Shown: positions 44,208-52,246, numbered from the stretch's first letter. The stretch: 64,000 nt of DNA from an uncultured Collinsella sp. (GCA_902493535.1 CABUQG010000006.1:1-64000); one strand, 5' to 3'. Notes: generated by a model from the letters alone, not told the origin. Numbers and translations are program-made.

Positions 44208-46283
44208 ATGAGATTCTCGATTATTAGCGAGATCCCCGGCAGGACCCGTCTTCAATTGGCGGGTCCTGTGCCAGAGAGCGATCTCGATGCACTTCTTAAG
44301 CTCAGCGGCGATATCGACGGCGTGCACAAGGTGCGCGTCTATGGCCGTATTGGCCAGATGGCGCTCGAATATGACGAGCAATGTCGTGCGGGCGTGCTGG
44401 CCGCCGTCGGTGCGCTCGATGCCCAGGCCATTGCCGACGCAAAGACGGGTTACGTGATGCAGCTTGAGCCACGCAAGCACAAGCTCGTCATGGATCTTGC
44501 CACACTTATCGGCGTCCACTACGCGCGCCGCTGGTTCCTGCCTACGCCGCTGCGTGCGGTGTTTGTCGTGGCCGGTTACATGGCGTTTTTGCGCGCTGCC
44601 CTTCATGAGCTGGCGCAGCCGCGCCTGACCGTTCCCGTGCTTGACGCTTCGGCCATCGGCATTTCGTTCGTCAAGCGTGATGTCGACACCGCGGGCCAGA
44701 CGATGTTCCTGCTCAACGTGGGCGAGCTGCTCGAGGACTACACCCGAGCCATGAGTGAGAACGAACTCATCAACTCGTTGCTCGATGTGCCCGACAAGGC
44801 GCAAAAGGTCGTCGGCGACACCGAGGTAAGCGTTGCTGCCACCGAGCTTGAGCCCGGCGATCTGGTTGCTGTGCGCACTGGCATGTCCATCTGCATCGAC
44901 GGTGTTGTCGAGCAGGGGAGCGCTATGGTCAATCAGGCGACCCTGACTGGCGAGCCGCTGGCCGTCGAGCGCAGCGTGGGCGACGACGTGTTCGCCGGAA
45001 CCGTCGTGGAAGACGGCAGCATCTTGGTGCGCGTGCGCGGCAATACGGCTCAGACCAAGCTCCGCTCAATCGTCTCGCTCGTGCAGACGGCCGACTCGCT
45101 CAAGTCCGAGGGCCAGTCGCATATGGAGGACCTTGCCAACAAGATCGTCCCGTGGAACTTCCTGCTCGCGGGCCTGGTTGCGCTTACCACCCGCAGCCTC
45201 ATCAAGACCTCGGCGGCGCTGATGGTCGACTACTCGTGCGCACTCAAGCTCACGGGTTCCGTCGCCGTCATGACTGCCATGAGCGATGCTGCCAAGATGG
45301 GCGTCATGGTCAAGGGTGCGAAGTACTTTGAGTCGTTTGCCAAGGCCGACACCATTGTGTTTGATAAGACCGGCACGCTCACCGAGGCGCAGCCGCGTCT
45401 TGCCTGCGTACTCACCACCGATGGCTGGAGCGAGGACGAGATCCTGCGCCTTTCCGCTTGTTTGGAGGAGCATTTCCCTCATCCGGTAGCACGCGCCGTG
45501 GTCAATGCTGCGCGTGAGCGTGGACTCGAGCACCGCGAGCGCCATGCCGCCGTCGAGTACATCGTGGCACACGGCATCGCTTCGTCCATCGAAGGACGTC
45601 GCGCGATTATCGGCTCGGCACACTTTGTGTTTGAGGATGAGGGCGCGCAGCTCGAGTCCGACATAAAGGAGCGCATCGAGTCCCAGATGCAGGGCCTGTC
45701 GCCGCTGTATCTGGCGGTCGACGGCACCGTTGTGGGCGTGCTCGGTATCGAGGACCCGCTTAAGCCCGGGGTCCGCGAGGCCATCGCCGACTTGCACGCG
45801 TTGGGCGTTAAGCACGTGGTCATGCTCACGGGCGACTCGGAGCGCACGGCCGAGCGCATTGCGCGCGAGGCAGGGGTCGACGAATTTAAGGCCGAGTTGC
45901 TGCCCGAGGACAAGTACGCCTATGTGGAGCGCATTAAGAGCGAGGGGCGCCATGCTGCCATGGTGGGCGACGGCGTTAACGATTCGCCGGCACTCGGTTT
46001 GGCTGACGTGGGCCTGGCGATGGGTGGCGGAAGCGACATCGCCAAGGAGGTCGCCGATATCATCCTGACCGATACGGATCTGGCCGCGATCGTGCGCCTG
46101 CGCCGTATGAGCCAGGGGCTTATCGACCGTCTGACGAGTTCGTATTCCAAGGTGATGCTCACCAACTCAGCGCTCCTGGCGCTGGGCATTACCGGCACGA
46201 TTACCCCGCAGACGTCGTCGTTGCTGCACAATGGCTCGACGATTGCCTACAGCCTGAGCAACGCGAAGGCTTACCTGCATTAG
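44208..46283 (+). CDS. Heavy-metal-type (P1B) P-type ATPase
   Basis: A 691-residue metal-exporting ATPase. The signature motifs are TLTGEP (actuator), phosphorylation Asp386 in FDKTGTLTE, the P1B-specific HP dipeptide in EEHFPHPVARAVV, and MVGDGVNDSPAL. The membrane metal site reads VDYSCALKL where most copper and zinc pumps have CPC; this variant lacks the proline. No CxxC metal-binding domain precedes the core; the first 100 residues are an HMA-like but cysteine-poor region. The metal is uncertain; manganese or iron are possible. It follows the DUF6110 gene and a DtxR-like operator candidate. Confidence 0.93.
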   Translation: MRFSIISEIPGRTRLQLAGPVPESDLDALLKLSGDIDGVHKVRVYGRIGQMALEYDEQCRAGVLAAVGALDAQAIADAKTGYVMQLEPRKHKLVMDLATLIGVHYARRWFLPTPLRAVFVVAGYMAFLRAALHELAQPRLTVPVLDASAIGISFVKRDVDTAGQTMFLLNVGELLEDYTRAMSENELINSLLDVPDKAQKVVGDTEVSVAATELEPGDLVAVRTGMSICIDGVVEQGSAMVNQATLTGEPLAVERSVGDDVFAGTVVEDGSILVRVRGNTAQTKLRSIVSLVQTADSLKSEGQSHMEDLANKIVPWNFLLAGLVALTTRSLIKTSAALMVDYSCALKLTGSVAVMTAMSDAAKMGVMVKGAKYFESFAKADTIVFDKTGTLTEAQPRLACVLTTDGWSEDEILRLSACLEEHFPHPVARAVVNAARERGLEHRERHAAVEYIVAHGIASSIEGRRAIIGSAHFVFEDEGAQLESDIKERIESQMQGLSPLYLAVDGTVVGVLGIEDPLKPGVREAIADLHALGVKHVVMLTGDSERTAERIAREAGVDEFKAELLPEDKYAYVERIKSEGRHAAMVGDGVNDSPALGLADVGLAMGGGSDIAKEVADIILTDTDLAAIVRLRRMSQGLIDRLTSSYSKVMLTNSALLALGITGTITPQTSSLLHNGSTIAYSLSNAKAYLH

Positions 46284-46302
46284 CGTTTTCGATTGAGTAT
46301 AT

Positions 46303-46352
46303 GGCCTGCACCCTGGCGGCATCGCAGCCGTCAGGGTGCAGGCCTTCTTTTG
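46303..46352 (+). terminator. Terminator of the P-type ATPase operon
   Basis: GGCCTGCACCCTG and CAGGGTGCAGGCC form a 13-bp stem around an inner hairpin, followed by TTCTTTTGTTT. Confidence 0.9.
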
Positions 46353-46386
46353 TTTGACGATATGTTAGCTCGGATATATGCTCGTG

Positions 46387-46399
46387 CTAGCAATGCTAG
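46387..46399 (+). promoter_or_regulatory. Palindrome before the PIN toxin-antitoxin operon
   Basis: CTAGC-AAT-GCTAG is a perfect inverted repeat 23 bp before the antitoxin start codon, suitable for autoregulation by the ribbon-helix-helix antitoxin. Confidence 0.5.
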
Positions 46400-46422
46400 T
46401 AAATGCTGAAGGTGAGGTTGAG

Positions 46423-46776
46423 ATGGCTACCGTTGGCAGCATGGCACAGGTGAATGTTCGCGTAGATCGCTCGGTTAAAGAGCGCGCCGAGGAAGCGCTG
46501 CGGCTTTCGGGCGCCTCGCTGCCCGAGCTCATCAAAAAGGTCGTGGCCAAGGTCGCGCAGGGTGGCGGGCAGTGCGAGGAAGTGCTTGCGGCCGTCGACG
46601 ACCGGCAGCAGACCGTCGCGCCCGATACTCCGTTCGCCGCGTCGTGGGCAGCGGCAGACCGGCTTTATGCAGATTTGGGCATCGCTACGTCGCCCGTATC
46701 CGACGATCGCGGTTGGGACACAATCTATTCCGAAGCCATGGACGAGCGCTATCGCCAAAAGGGGATGATCCTGTGA
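46423..46776 (+). CDS. Ribbon-helix-helix-type antitoxin
   Basis: A 117-residue protein. Its N-terminus (AQVNVRVDRSVKERAEEALRLSGASLPELIKKVV) is a RelB/DinJ-like ribbon-helix-helix DNA-binding segment; the rest is a Gln/Asp-rich linker and a C-terminal part that should wrap the toxin. The start at 46423 is chosen because the preceding 15 codons overlap the operator palindrome; GAAGGTGAGGTTGAG is the ribosome site. Its stop overlaps the toxin start by a few bases. Confidence 0.78.
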   Translation: MATVGSMAQVNVRVDRSVKERAEEALRLSGASLPELIKKVVAKVAQGGGQCEEVLAAVDDRQQTVAPDTPFAASWAAADRLYADLGIATSPVSDDRGWDTIYSEAMDERYRQKGMIL

Positions 46777-47288
46777 GCGGGGCTCCCCTCAAAATAATGG
46801 TGGACGCCAACGTATGGGTTGATTCGTTTTGCGTCGACCATGCCGAGTCGCTTGCCGCGCGTGCGTTTATTGGGCAGGCGGCGGAGACGGGGGCATTGCT
46901 GTTCTTTCCGGTGCATATCGCCAAGGACGTGCTGTACGTTGTCCAACACGAGCTGAAGCGTAGCGTTCTTGCCAGCGGGGGAGCGCTCGACGAGGCATCT
47001 GCCCGTGCAATTGGCGATGCGGCGTTGGCGTTTGTTCGGAACATGACCGAAAACGCTACGGCCGTGGGTGCAGACGCATCCGATCTGTGGCTAGCCGACA
47101 AATATCTGACGCTCCATCGCGATTACGAGGACAACTTGGTGCTCGCCGCGTGCAAGCGCGCACAGGTCGATTACTTAGTGACCAACGATCACAAGCTGCT
47201 CGAACATGCCGATCTTGCAGCGAAGACCCCGCGCCAAATGATGTCGATTCTTGCTTTGGCCGAACGCGGCGGCGCGGCTATCGGTTGA
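46773..47288 (+). CDS. PIN-domain toxin
   Basis: A 171-residue PIN-domain ribonuclease-like protein. Acidic residues that would bind the catalytic metal are Asp11 in IMVDANVWVDSF, the DYEDNLVLAAC segment and the C-terminal VDYLVTNDHKLL. PIN toxins cleave RNA and are neutralised by their partner. It overlaps the antitoxin gene (GTGA), with AAAGGGGATGATCCT upstream. VapC is the best-known relative, but this pairing with a RelB-like antitoxin is the less common type. Confidence 0.8.
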   Translation: MSGAPLKIMVDANVWVDSFCVDHAESLAARAFIGQAAETGALLFFPVHIAKDVLYVVQHELKRSVLASGGALDEASARAIGDAALAFVRNMTENATAVGADASDLWLADKYLTLHRDYEDNLVLAACKRAQVDYLVTNDHKLLEHADLAAKTPRQMMSILALAERGGAAIG

Positions 47289-47346
47289 CGCGAACTGTTT
47301 GCGGGCCTCTTGGACGACGATGCGCCAAGGGACCCGCGTCTGCTAT

Positions 47347-47781
47347 TTACAAAAGCTCGGCCTTAATGGTGGGACTTTCTGCGAGCTGCTCGGCTGCCTT
47401 TTCGTCTGAGCTGTCGAGTGCTGCCAGACTGCGGTAGACCCACTCGTTGACCTGGGTGTTCTTGACGCCTGCAGTCTGCATAAGGGTACCTACCTCGCGG
47501 ATTGCTGCGAGCAGATCGGCCTTGGGACCTGCGAGCTCTACCTCGATGCCGTGGTAGGCGGCCACGCCGCGGTTCTCACTCACGTGGTCGATAAAGCCCT
47601 CGACGGTCTCAAGCTGCTGGGCGAGAGCTGCATCATCGTCGGCGTCCAGCGCGACGAGTGCGTTCGATACCGTGAGGGCGGGATGTCCGCAGGGGACAAA
47701 GCCTTCGATGACATCCATAGCTTCGGTAATGGTTGAGCCCAGGCCTGCGAGGGCATTGACGAGTTGCTGCTTGGTATCCAT
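47347..47781 (-). CDS. Unknown acidic helical protein, 144 residues
   Basis: A soluble, Ala-rich acidic protein without a signal peptide or membrane helix. The only motif of note is a conserved-looking VPCGHPALTVSNALVALDADDDAAL segment with a Cys-His pair. I do not recognise the family. The ATG at 47781 has CGAAAGGACCGCC upstream. It is convergent with the PIN toxin gene and lies before the tmRNA gene, which points the other way. Confidence 0.6.
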   Translation of the reverse strand: MDTKQQLVNALAGLGSTITEAMDVIEGFVPCGHPALTVSNALVALDADDDAALAQQLETVEGFIDHVSENRGVAAYHGIEVELAGPKADLLAAIREVGTLMQTAGVKNTQVNEWVYRSLAALDSSDEKAAEQLAESPTIKAELL

Positions 47782-48018
47782 GGCGGTCCTTTCGACGGGT
47801 CAATTTTGCTTGGCGAAAATATACGTGACGCGATCGGTAGTAAAAGTGCGAAGTGCGGCGCACATTGGGGTCTTCACAGCTCGTGCATAGAACAGCTGTC
47901 CGCTTTCAGAACGTGGTAAGATAACACTCCACAAGCGGGGCTCGCCCCGCATGTTCCTTGAAAAGTCGACGGGTGTTGGGTGCTCGTGCCCAATGCCATC
48001 CAGACTTTCCCGACATTC

Positions 48019-48383
48019 GGGGGCGACTGGTTTCGACACGATAGCTCTGAGAGAGGAAGCAAGCCGAGGTCTCCTCGCCTCGTTAAACAGGGGTACCGTC
48101 AAATTGAATTGACAACAACTCTTCTTTTGAGCCTATGGCTCTCGCTGCTTAATTTATAGCGGCGCGTCAACCCGGTGATTTCCCCGCCACCGGTGCGACG
48201 TCATTTTAGGGGAATGCTCCTGCGCACGTAATCGGTATGGCGCAGGTTAAGACCGAACCGGTTAGGACGCCGCGAGCGTGTCGCTGCGCGCAAAGCGTCC
48301 GAGACTAAACCAGCGACTGAGCTTGGAGATGCCAATCAGGGGGCTTTCGCGGACCGGAGTTCGATTCTCCGCGCCTCCACCAA
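48019..48383 (+). ncRNA. ssrA: tmRNA
   Basis: A 365-nt transfer-messenger RNA. The 5' end GGGGGCGACTGGTTTCGACACGAT is typical, and GGGGGCG (48019-48025) pairs with CGCCTCC (48373-48379) to form the acceptor stem before ACCA (48380-48383). The T arm is GTTCGATTCTC. The tag reading frame runs through NNSSFEPMALAA to the TAA at 48150-48152. It rescues stalled ribosomes. Its 3' end is a classic phage attachment site; prophage late genes begin 105 bp downstream. Confidence 0.95.
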
Positions 48384-48451
48384 CTGTTCAGTAGGCGAAC
48401 ACATACGCGTGTTCGTCGTTAGGCGGGCGTTCGTATTGCTCGTCAGATAGA

Positions 48452-48485
48452 AAGAAGCCGCTCCATACGGGGCGGCTTCTTTGCG
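48452..48485. terminator. Bidirectional terminator between ssrA and the prophage
   Basis: GAAGCCGC and GCGGCTTC form an 8-bp stem with TTT on each side. It can end the tmRNA transcript from the left and the phage late transcript from the right. A second hairpin (CGAACAC ... GTGTTCG) lies at about 48398-48417. Confidence 0.75.
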
Positions 48486-48487
48486 TT

Positions 48488-48799
48488 CTAGGCCTGCGGC
48501 ATGATCTCCTGCTCGCCGTCCTCGTCCATGTACGGCATGAGGAACACGCCGCCCTGCTCGGTGGTAAGCAGCAGGTACTCGCGGTTGTGCTCGTCGCACA
48601 CGATTTCCTGGCCGATGCCCTCGGGCAGGTCGTATATGGGGCCGTCCGTGCGGGCTTGCCTCACGGTCACGTCTTGCGCTCCCATGGCCTGCGACGCGCA
48701 GCTGGCGGCGGCCAGGACGATGAACAGCAGGACGGCCGCCGCGAGGATGGGACCGCACCCGCCGTTGCGCTCCTCGTCTGCGGGGCTCGGGTACGGCAT
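48488..48799 (-). CDS. Small membrane or lipoprotein, last prophage gene
   Basis: A 103-residue protein with one hydrophobic helix (GPILAAAVLLFIVLAAASC) that ends in a lipobox-like AASC, followed by a polar domain (IGQEIVCDEHNREYLLLTTEQGGVFLMPYMDEDG) resembling the DUF6440-type fold. Its position after the endolysin and next to the attachment site is typical for accessory genes expressed with lysis or from the lysogen. A role in superinfection exclusion or lysis control is only a guess. The start at 48799 lies 3 bp after the endolysin stop. Confidence 0.55.
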   Translation of the reverse strand: MPYPSPADEERNGGCGPILAAAVLLFIVLAAASCASQAMGAQDVTVRQARTDGPIYDLPEGIGQEIVCDEHNREYLLLTTEQGGVFLMPYMDEDGEQEIMPQA

Positions 48800-48802
48800 G
48801 GC

Positions 48803-49615
48803 CTATCCCACCTTCACCAGATAGTCGTCGGCCTCTGGCTTGCCCGTGGCCTTGCCCACGGCGATGTAGCGCGTTGCGCCGCTGTAGCCCGTGTATCGGC
48901 CCCACACGTAGCCGTCGGCGATCTTGTACCAGTTATCCAGCGTCACGGTCTCGCCGCTGGAATAGTGCGCCACCTCGGTGCCGCCCAGGCCGGGGGCGTC
49001 GCGCACGCGCAGGTAGTCCACAGTGCAGCGGTAGGTGCCGCCGAAGTTCTCGGTCGTTTCCTGCTGCGCAGGCTGCGGCTGCGGGACGGCTGCGGGGGCG
49101 CTTCCAGCAGTGATGCCGAAGCATTCCAGGTAGATGCGCGCCAGCTCGTCCAGGTTGCCGTTGAACTTCTCGCGGTCGCCGTCGTTGTCGATGAAGCCGT
49201 TCTCGCACAGGCGGTAGTTGATGCCGCGCGCGGCGGCTCGGTTCGGGTTCGCGAGGTCGGAACGGCGCACCAGCTTCTCGGAGCGCCCGGGCATGAACGC
49301 CGCCAGCTTGTCGGCCAGCGCATTGTCGTACTCGTCAGGCTCAAAGCCCTCCTTGATGATGACGTGCGCGCCGTGGGCCGTGGCGATGCCGCTGGCGTCC
49401 ATGTGCAGCTCCACCACTGGCGCGTCGGTGCTCAGGCGGTTAAGCCCGCCGTCGGCGTACCAGTTGCGGGACGTATCGCCCAGCTCGACCTCGGAACCGC
49501 CCAGTTCCTTGATTCGCTGGCCCAGGGCGCGAACGCGCTCGGCCTCGGTGCAGCCGCCTGCGCAGCAGCCGGGGTCGCCAGCGCCGTGGCCGCAGATGAT
49601 GAACAGTTTAGCCAT
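48803..49615 (-). CDS. Endolysin: N-acetylmuramoyl-L-alanine amidase with SH3b
   Basis: A 270-residue lysin. The N-terminal amidase_3-like domain (about 1-170) has the zinc motifs CGHGAGDPG and VELHMDAS and the late Glu-containing strand NYRLCENGFIDND. A Pro/Gln linker (around 175-188) leads to an SH3b cell-wall-binding domain (VDYLRVRDAPGLGGTEVAHYSSGETV ... YVWGRYTG). It cleaves the bond between muramic acid and the stem peptide at lysis. The start is 3 bp after the holin stop codon. Confidence 0.92.
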   Translation of the reverse strand: MAKLFIICGHGAGDPGCCAGGCTEAERVRALGQRIKELGGSEVELGDTSRNWYADGGLNRLSTDAPVVELHMDASGIATAHGAHVIIKEGFEPDEYDNALADKLAAFMPGRSEKLVRRSDLANPNRAAARGINYRLCENGFIDNDGDREKFNGNLDELARIYLECFGITAGSAPAAVPQPQPAQQETTENFGGTYRCTVDYLRVRDAPGLGGTEVAHYSSGETVTLDNWYKIADGYVWGRYTGYSGATRYIAVGKATGKPEADDYLVKVG

Positions 49616-49618
49616 TGC

Positions 49619-49924
49619 CTACTCCTTCCCGCCTACGGTCACGCCCAACAGGGCGTCGAGCCACTTGGATGTGATGCCTACCGACTTGAACAGCGTGTAG
49701 GCCGCCTGCACGCCGCCTACCACGGCGAAGGCGCACGTGACCCATGCGCCCGGGTCTGCGGGCACGCCGCCCACGAAGCCGGTCACGACGCCCGCCAGGA
49801 GCGAGCAGCCCAGCGCCAGGATGCGCGCGGCCTTGCCGGTCATGGCCTCGGTCTTGATCAGCTGCACCGCGAACGGCACGGCGAAAGACAGCACGATGGC
49901 TGCGATTGCTTGCATTTCTGTCAT
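49619..49924 (-). CDS. Holin
   Basis: A 101-residue protein with two to three hydrophobic helices (AIAAIVLSFAVPFAVQLI, ILALGCSLLAGVVTGFVGG, WVTCAFAVVGGVQAAYTLF). Placed immediately before the endolysin it is the likely holin. GAAAGGAATCCGAA precedes the ATG at 49924; the ATG at 49915 is an alternative, and dual starts of this kind often distinguish holin and antiholin. Confidence 0.82.
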   Translation of the reverse strand: MTEMQAIAAIVLSFAVPFAVQLIKTEAMTGKAARILALGCSLLAGVVTGFVGGVPADPGAWVTCAFAVVGGVQAAYTLFKSVGITSKWLDALLGVTVGGKE

Positions 49925-49937
49925 TTCGGATTCCTTT

Positions 49938-50351
49938 CTATCGAGCCGATTCCTTGTAGAGCAGGTCAACGCGGTCGGCGATGTGGTCGACCTTCGCCGC
50001 CATGCCCTGGCTGCGCGCCTGGCTGTTCGCCAGGTCGGCGTGCAGCACCTCGTTGGAGGTCACGACGGACTCCATGAGCGCCTTCATAGCCTCCATCAGC
50101 GCGTTGCTGCGCTCCATCTGCGCGGCGATGCGGCCCTCCATCTGGCTGCGCTCGCGGTCGCGCTGCGCCCGCTCGTTCACCTCGTCCTGCTTTCGCTCTT
50201 CGCGCTTGAGGTCGATGTTCGCCTTGCGCTCGTTCTGAGCCTTGAACTCTTCGAGGAACTGCTTGCCGAAGTACAGGACCACTAGGACGAGCAGCGCGCC
50301 GAAAAGCGACCCGGGGCCGTACGGCGCGAAGATTTCCAGCACGTCGGTCAT
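49938..50351 (-). CDS. Membrane-anchored coiled-coil protein of the lysis module
   Basis: A 137-residue protein with an N-terminal membrane helix (GSLFGALLVLVVLYFGKQFL) followed by a long charged coiled coil (EERKQDEVNERAQRDRERSQMEGRIAAQMERS). The form recalls XhlA/hemolysin-like or spanin-like accessory proteins of lysis cassettes, though no family motif is decisive. CGAGGAGGTGAGAAAACGA precedes the ATG. Confidence 0.65.
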   Translation of the reverse strand: MTDVLEIFAPYGPGSLFGALLVLVVLYFGKQFLEEFKAQNERKANIDLKREERKQDEVNERAQRDRERSQMEGRIAAQMERSNALMEAMKALMESVVTSNEVLHADLANSQARSQGMAAKVDHIADRVDLLYKESAR

Positions 50352-50411
50352 TCGTTTTCTCACCTCCTCGAATCGCTGCCGCGATTGTCCGCGAGGTGTC
50401 GCCGGGCAAAA

Positions 50412-50435
50412 GAAAAGCGCCCCCGAAGGGGCGCT
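50412..50435 (-). terminator. Terminator between DGR and lysis genes
   Basis: AGCGCCCC and GGGGCGCT form an 8-bp stem around CGAA; on the minus strand it is followed by TTTTCTTTT. It separates the DGR operon from the lysis operon. Confidence 0.8.
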
Positions 50436-50437
50436 CG

Positions 50438-50683
50438 CTACTCCTGCGGCGCTTCCGGCTGGTCGGGCTCCATGGCTTCCAGCTCGTTGATGCGGTCGCG
50501 CCACGTCTGGCGCTGCGAGATGATCTCGGCCACCTCCTTGGCGGCTGCGGCGATGGCCGAGAGCAGGTCGGTGATGGACGATGCGGAGAAGATGCGCTCC
50601 ACCGCCTTCATGACCTTGTAGTCGCTCTGCTCAAGCTGCTGTTTGTAGCCGTTGATCTCCCCGGCGATTTCCTGTTCTGTCAT
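50438..50683 (-). CDS. Small coiled-coil phage protein, 81 residues
   Basis: An 81-residue acidic helical protein (EIAGEINGYKQQLEQSDYKVMKAVERIF ... AKEVAEIISQRQTWRDRINELEAM). Its start overlaps the RT stop (ATGA), and CAACGGAAGGAGCGACCC is a good ribosome site. No family recognised; similar small helical proteins occur among tail-fibre accessory genes. Its coupling to the RT gene makes it a candidate DGR accessory factor, which is inference. Confidence 0.6.
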   Translation of the reverse strand: MTEQEIAGEINGYKQQLEQSDYKVMKAVERIFSASSITDLLSAIAAAAKEVAEIISQRQTWRDRINELEAMEPDQPEAPQE

Positions 50684-51891
50684 GGGTCGCTCCTTCCGTT
50701 GCTAGGGTAGGGGCATGTTCCCATCCGTGTCGCCTCCAAGTTTGGATTGCATTGAGCAACCCCCCCCGCGGGATTTCCGAACAGGCTGCGGTACAGCGCG
50801 TCCATGGCCCGCACGCTGCGGTGCGCGTCCAGCCGCTTCATGCCTCCGCGCCAGCTCTGGTAGCTCTGCTCCACCTGCTCGGGGGTCATGATGCCATCGG
50901 CGACCATGCGGGCCATCTTCTTGAGCTTGCGGCGCTCACGCGTTATGGAGTCTCGGCACGGCTTCACGACTATGCGGCCCGTCTCCGTGTAGAAGATGCG
51001 CTTCTTCAGCCACGTGAACCCGCGCGTGAGCTTCACCACGCGCGTCTTGCGCGGGTTCAGCTCGATGCCCAGCTCGGCGCATTTGCCCTCTATCAGCAGC
51101 AGGCACGCCTGCAAGTAGTCCTTGGACTCGTGTATCAGGTAGAAGTCGTCCATGTAGCGTCCGTAAGACTCGGGGCGCAGCATCTCGGTCACATAGTGGT
51201 CGATGCGGTTGGGGTGGGCCACGGCGCATATCTGGTTCGGCTCGCTGCCCAGCCCCAGGCCCACATCGCCCTGCGCGTCTATCAGGCGGTGCTCCAAGGC
51301 GACCACATGCGGATCTAGCAGCGCGGAGGCCACCTGGTCTTTGACGGGTTGGTGCGCTATGCGCGCGAAGTAGTCGGAGAAGTCGCCCAGGAGTATGTAG
51401 CCCTCGCGGCCGTGCCGCCTCCAGTGGTCGGCCAGGTGGCGCTTGAGCAGCTTCAGGGCGTAGTCGGTGCCGCGCCCCTTGATGTTTGCGGAGTTCGCGG
51501 CTATGAGGGTGGGCACGATCGCGGGCACGAGCGCGTTTTGTGCCAGGGACTTCTGTACCACGCGCTCGGGGAAGTGTACGGCGCTGATATGGCGCAGCTT
51601 TCCGCGCTCCCACAGGTCGAACCGTATGAAGCCCCGGCATATGTCGCGCCCCTCCAAAAGGTCGCGGCGGGACAGGACGGCGTTGCGCAGGTAGCTTCTC
51701 ATGTACCTCTGCGTGGACGACTTCCACATGACGCCCCGCGCGGCCTGCTTTGAAGCCTTGCACAGGCTGTTGAGGTCGGCCACGGTATCAAGCGTGCACG
51801 CCTTGACGCGCTCGGCCTTGGCCTGCGCGCGCTTCTCCTCGCGGCGCTTGCGGCGCGCCGCCCGCCTTTGCTCGGAGTTCACAGGAGGCAC
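50680..51891 (-). CDS. DGR reverse transcriptase
   Basis: A 403-residue reverse transcriptase. Visible RT motifs are RGFIRFD-ERGKLRHISAVHFPERVVQ (N-terminal), GDFSDYFARI with the first catalytic Asp (169-178), GLGLGSEPNQ (211-220, the position where DGR RTs carry an xGxxxSQ-type motif), and the active site YMDD at 246-249 followed by FYLIHESKD. The N-terminus is highly basic. The gene lies 200 bp downstream of the template repeat, after avd and the target gene, the standard DGR order. The start is a GTG at 51891 (weak site), or the GTG at 51882. A G8 tract at 50760-50767 near the 3' end could slip and change the last 27 residues. Confidence 0.88.
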   Translation of the reverse strand: MPPVNSEQRRAARRKRREEKRAQAKAERVKACTLDTVADLNSLCKASKQAARGVMWKSSTQRYMRSYLRNAVLSRRDLLEGRDICRGFIRFDLWERGKLRHISAVHFPERVVQKSLAQNALVPAIVPTLIAANSANIKGRGTDYALKLLKRHLADHWRRHGREGYILLGDFSDYFARIAHQPVKDQVASALLDPHVVALEHRLIDAQGDVGLGLGSEPNQICAVAHPNRIDHYVTEMLRPESYGRYMDDFYLIHESKDYLQACLLLIEGKCAELGIELNPRKTRVVKLTRGFTWLKKRIFYTETGRIVVKPCRDSITRERRKLKKMARMVADGIMTPEQVEQSYQSWRGGMKRLDAHRSVRAMDALYRSLFGNPAGGVAQCNPNLEATRMGTCPYPSNGRSDP

Positions 51892-52092
51892 CCCGCGCGG
51901 CTTGCAATGTGGCTCTGGCAGCCGCTTGAGGTATGGCCATGAAACGCGGCGAAGCCACGGAGCGCCGCGCCATGCAAGCAGCGTCCGGCCACCCTCGCGG
52001 GGTGCGTATTTACGGGCGCATGCCCGACGGTCGCGCCTTCCTTCCTCTTCGCGCTCTGCTTTCGGCCCTGGGGCCTACTCGGTCTGGCAATA
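51892..52092 (-). ncRNA. Spacer of the DGR template RNA
   Basis: About 200 bp between TR and the RT gene with no convincing gene. In the Bordetella phage DGR a spacer downstream of TR belongs to the RNA that primes and templates cDNA synthesis; this segment occupies the same place. It is GC-rich and self-complementary in parts. Confidence 0.5.
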
Positions 52093-52098
52093 AGGGAA

Positions 52099-52223
52099 TC
52101 CGGGGCGGGGGCGAACCCAGACGTTCGTCGCCGAGTTGTAGTTGGCATTGCCGTTGTTGTTGACATAGCACACGTTGGACGCGGAGCCCGACGCAACGGA
52201 ACGCAGCCACCAATTGTACCGAT
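52099..52223 (-). repeat. DGR template repeat (TR)
   Basis: Identical to the variable repeat for 124 bp (52100-52223 versus 52837-52960), plus one flanking base (52099) that differs: adenine in TR, cytosine in VR on the coding strand. The coding strand is rich in AAC codons, as expected for adenine-directed mutagenesis; there are 23 adenines in the core. Upstream of 52223 the similarity ends abruptly. Confidence 0.93.
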
Positions 52224-52246
52224 AAACAAGGCGCGACCGCCGTCCA

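Noticed and set aside
48340..48383. Separate tRNA gene with CCA end
   Set aside because: The acceptor and T-arm belong to tmRNA; the 5' partner is at 48019 and no anticodon arm is present nearby.
48587..50077. 496-residue plus-strand frame across the lysis genes
   Set aside because: Antisense to endolysin, holin and coiled-coil genes, with no domain and typical high-GC antisense composition.
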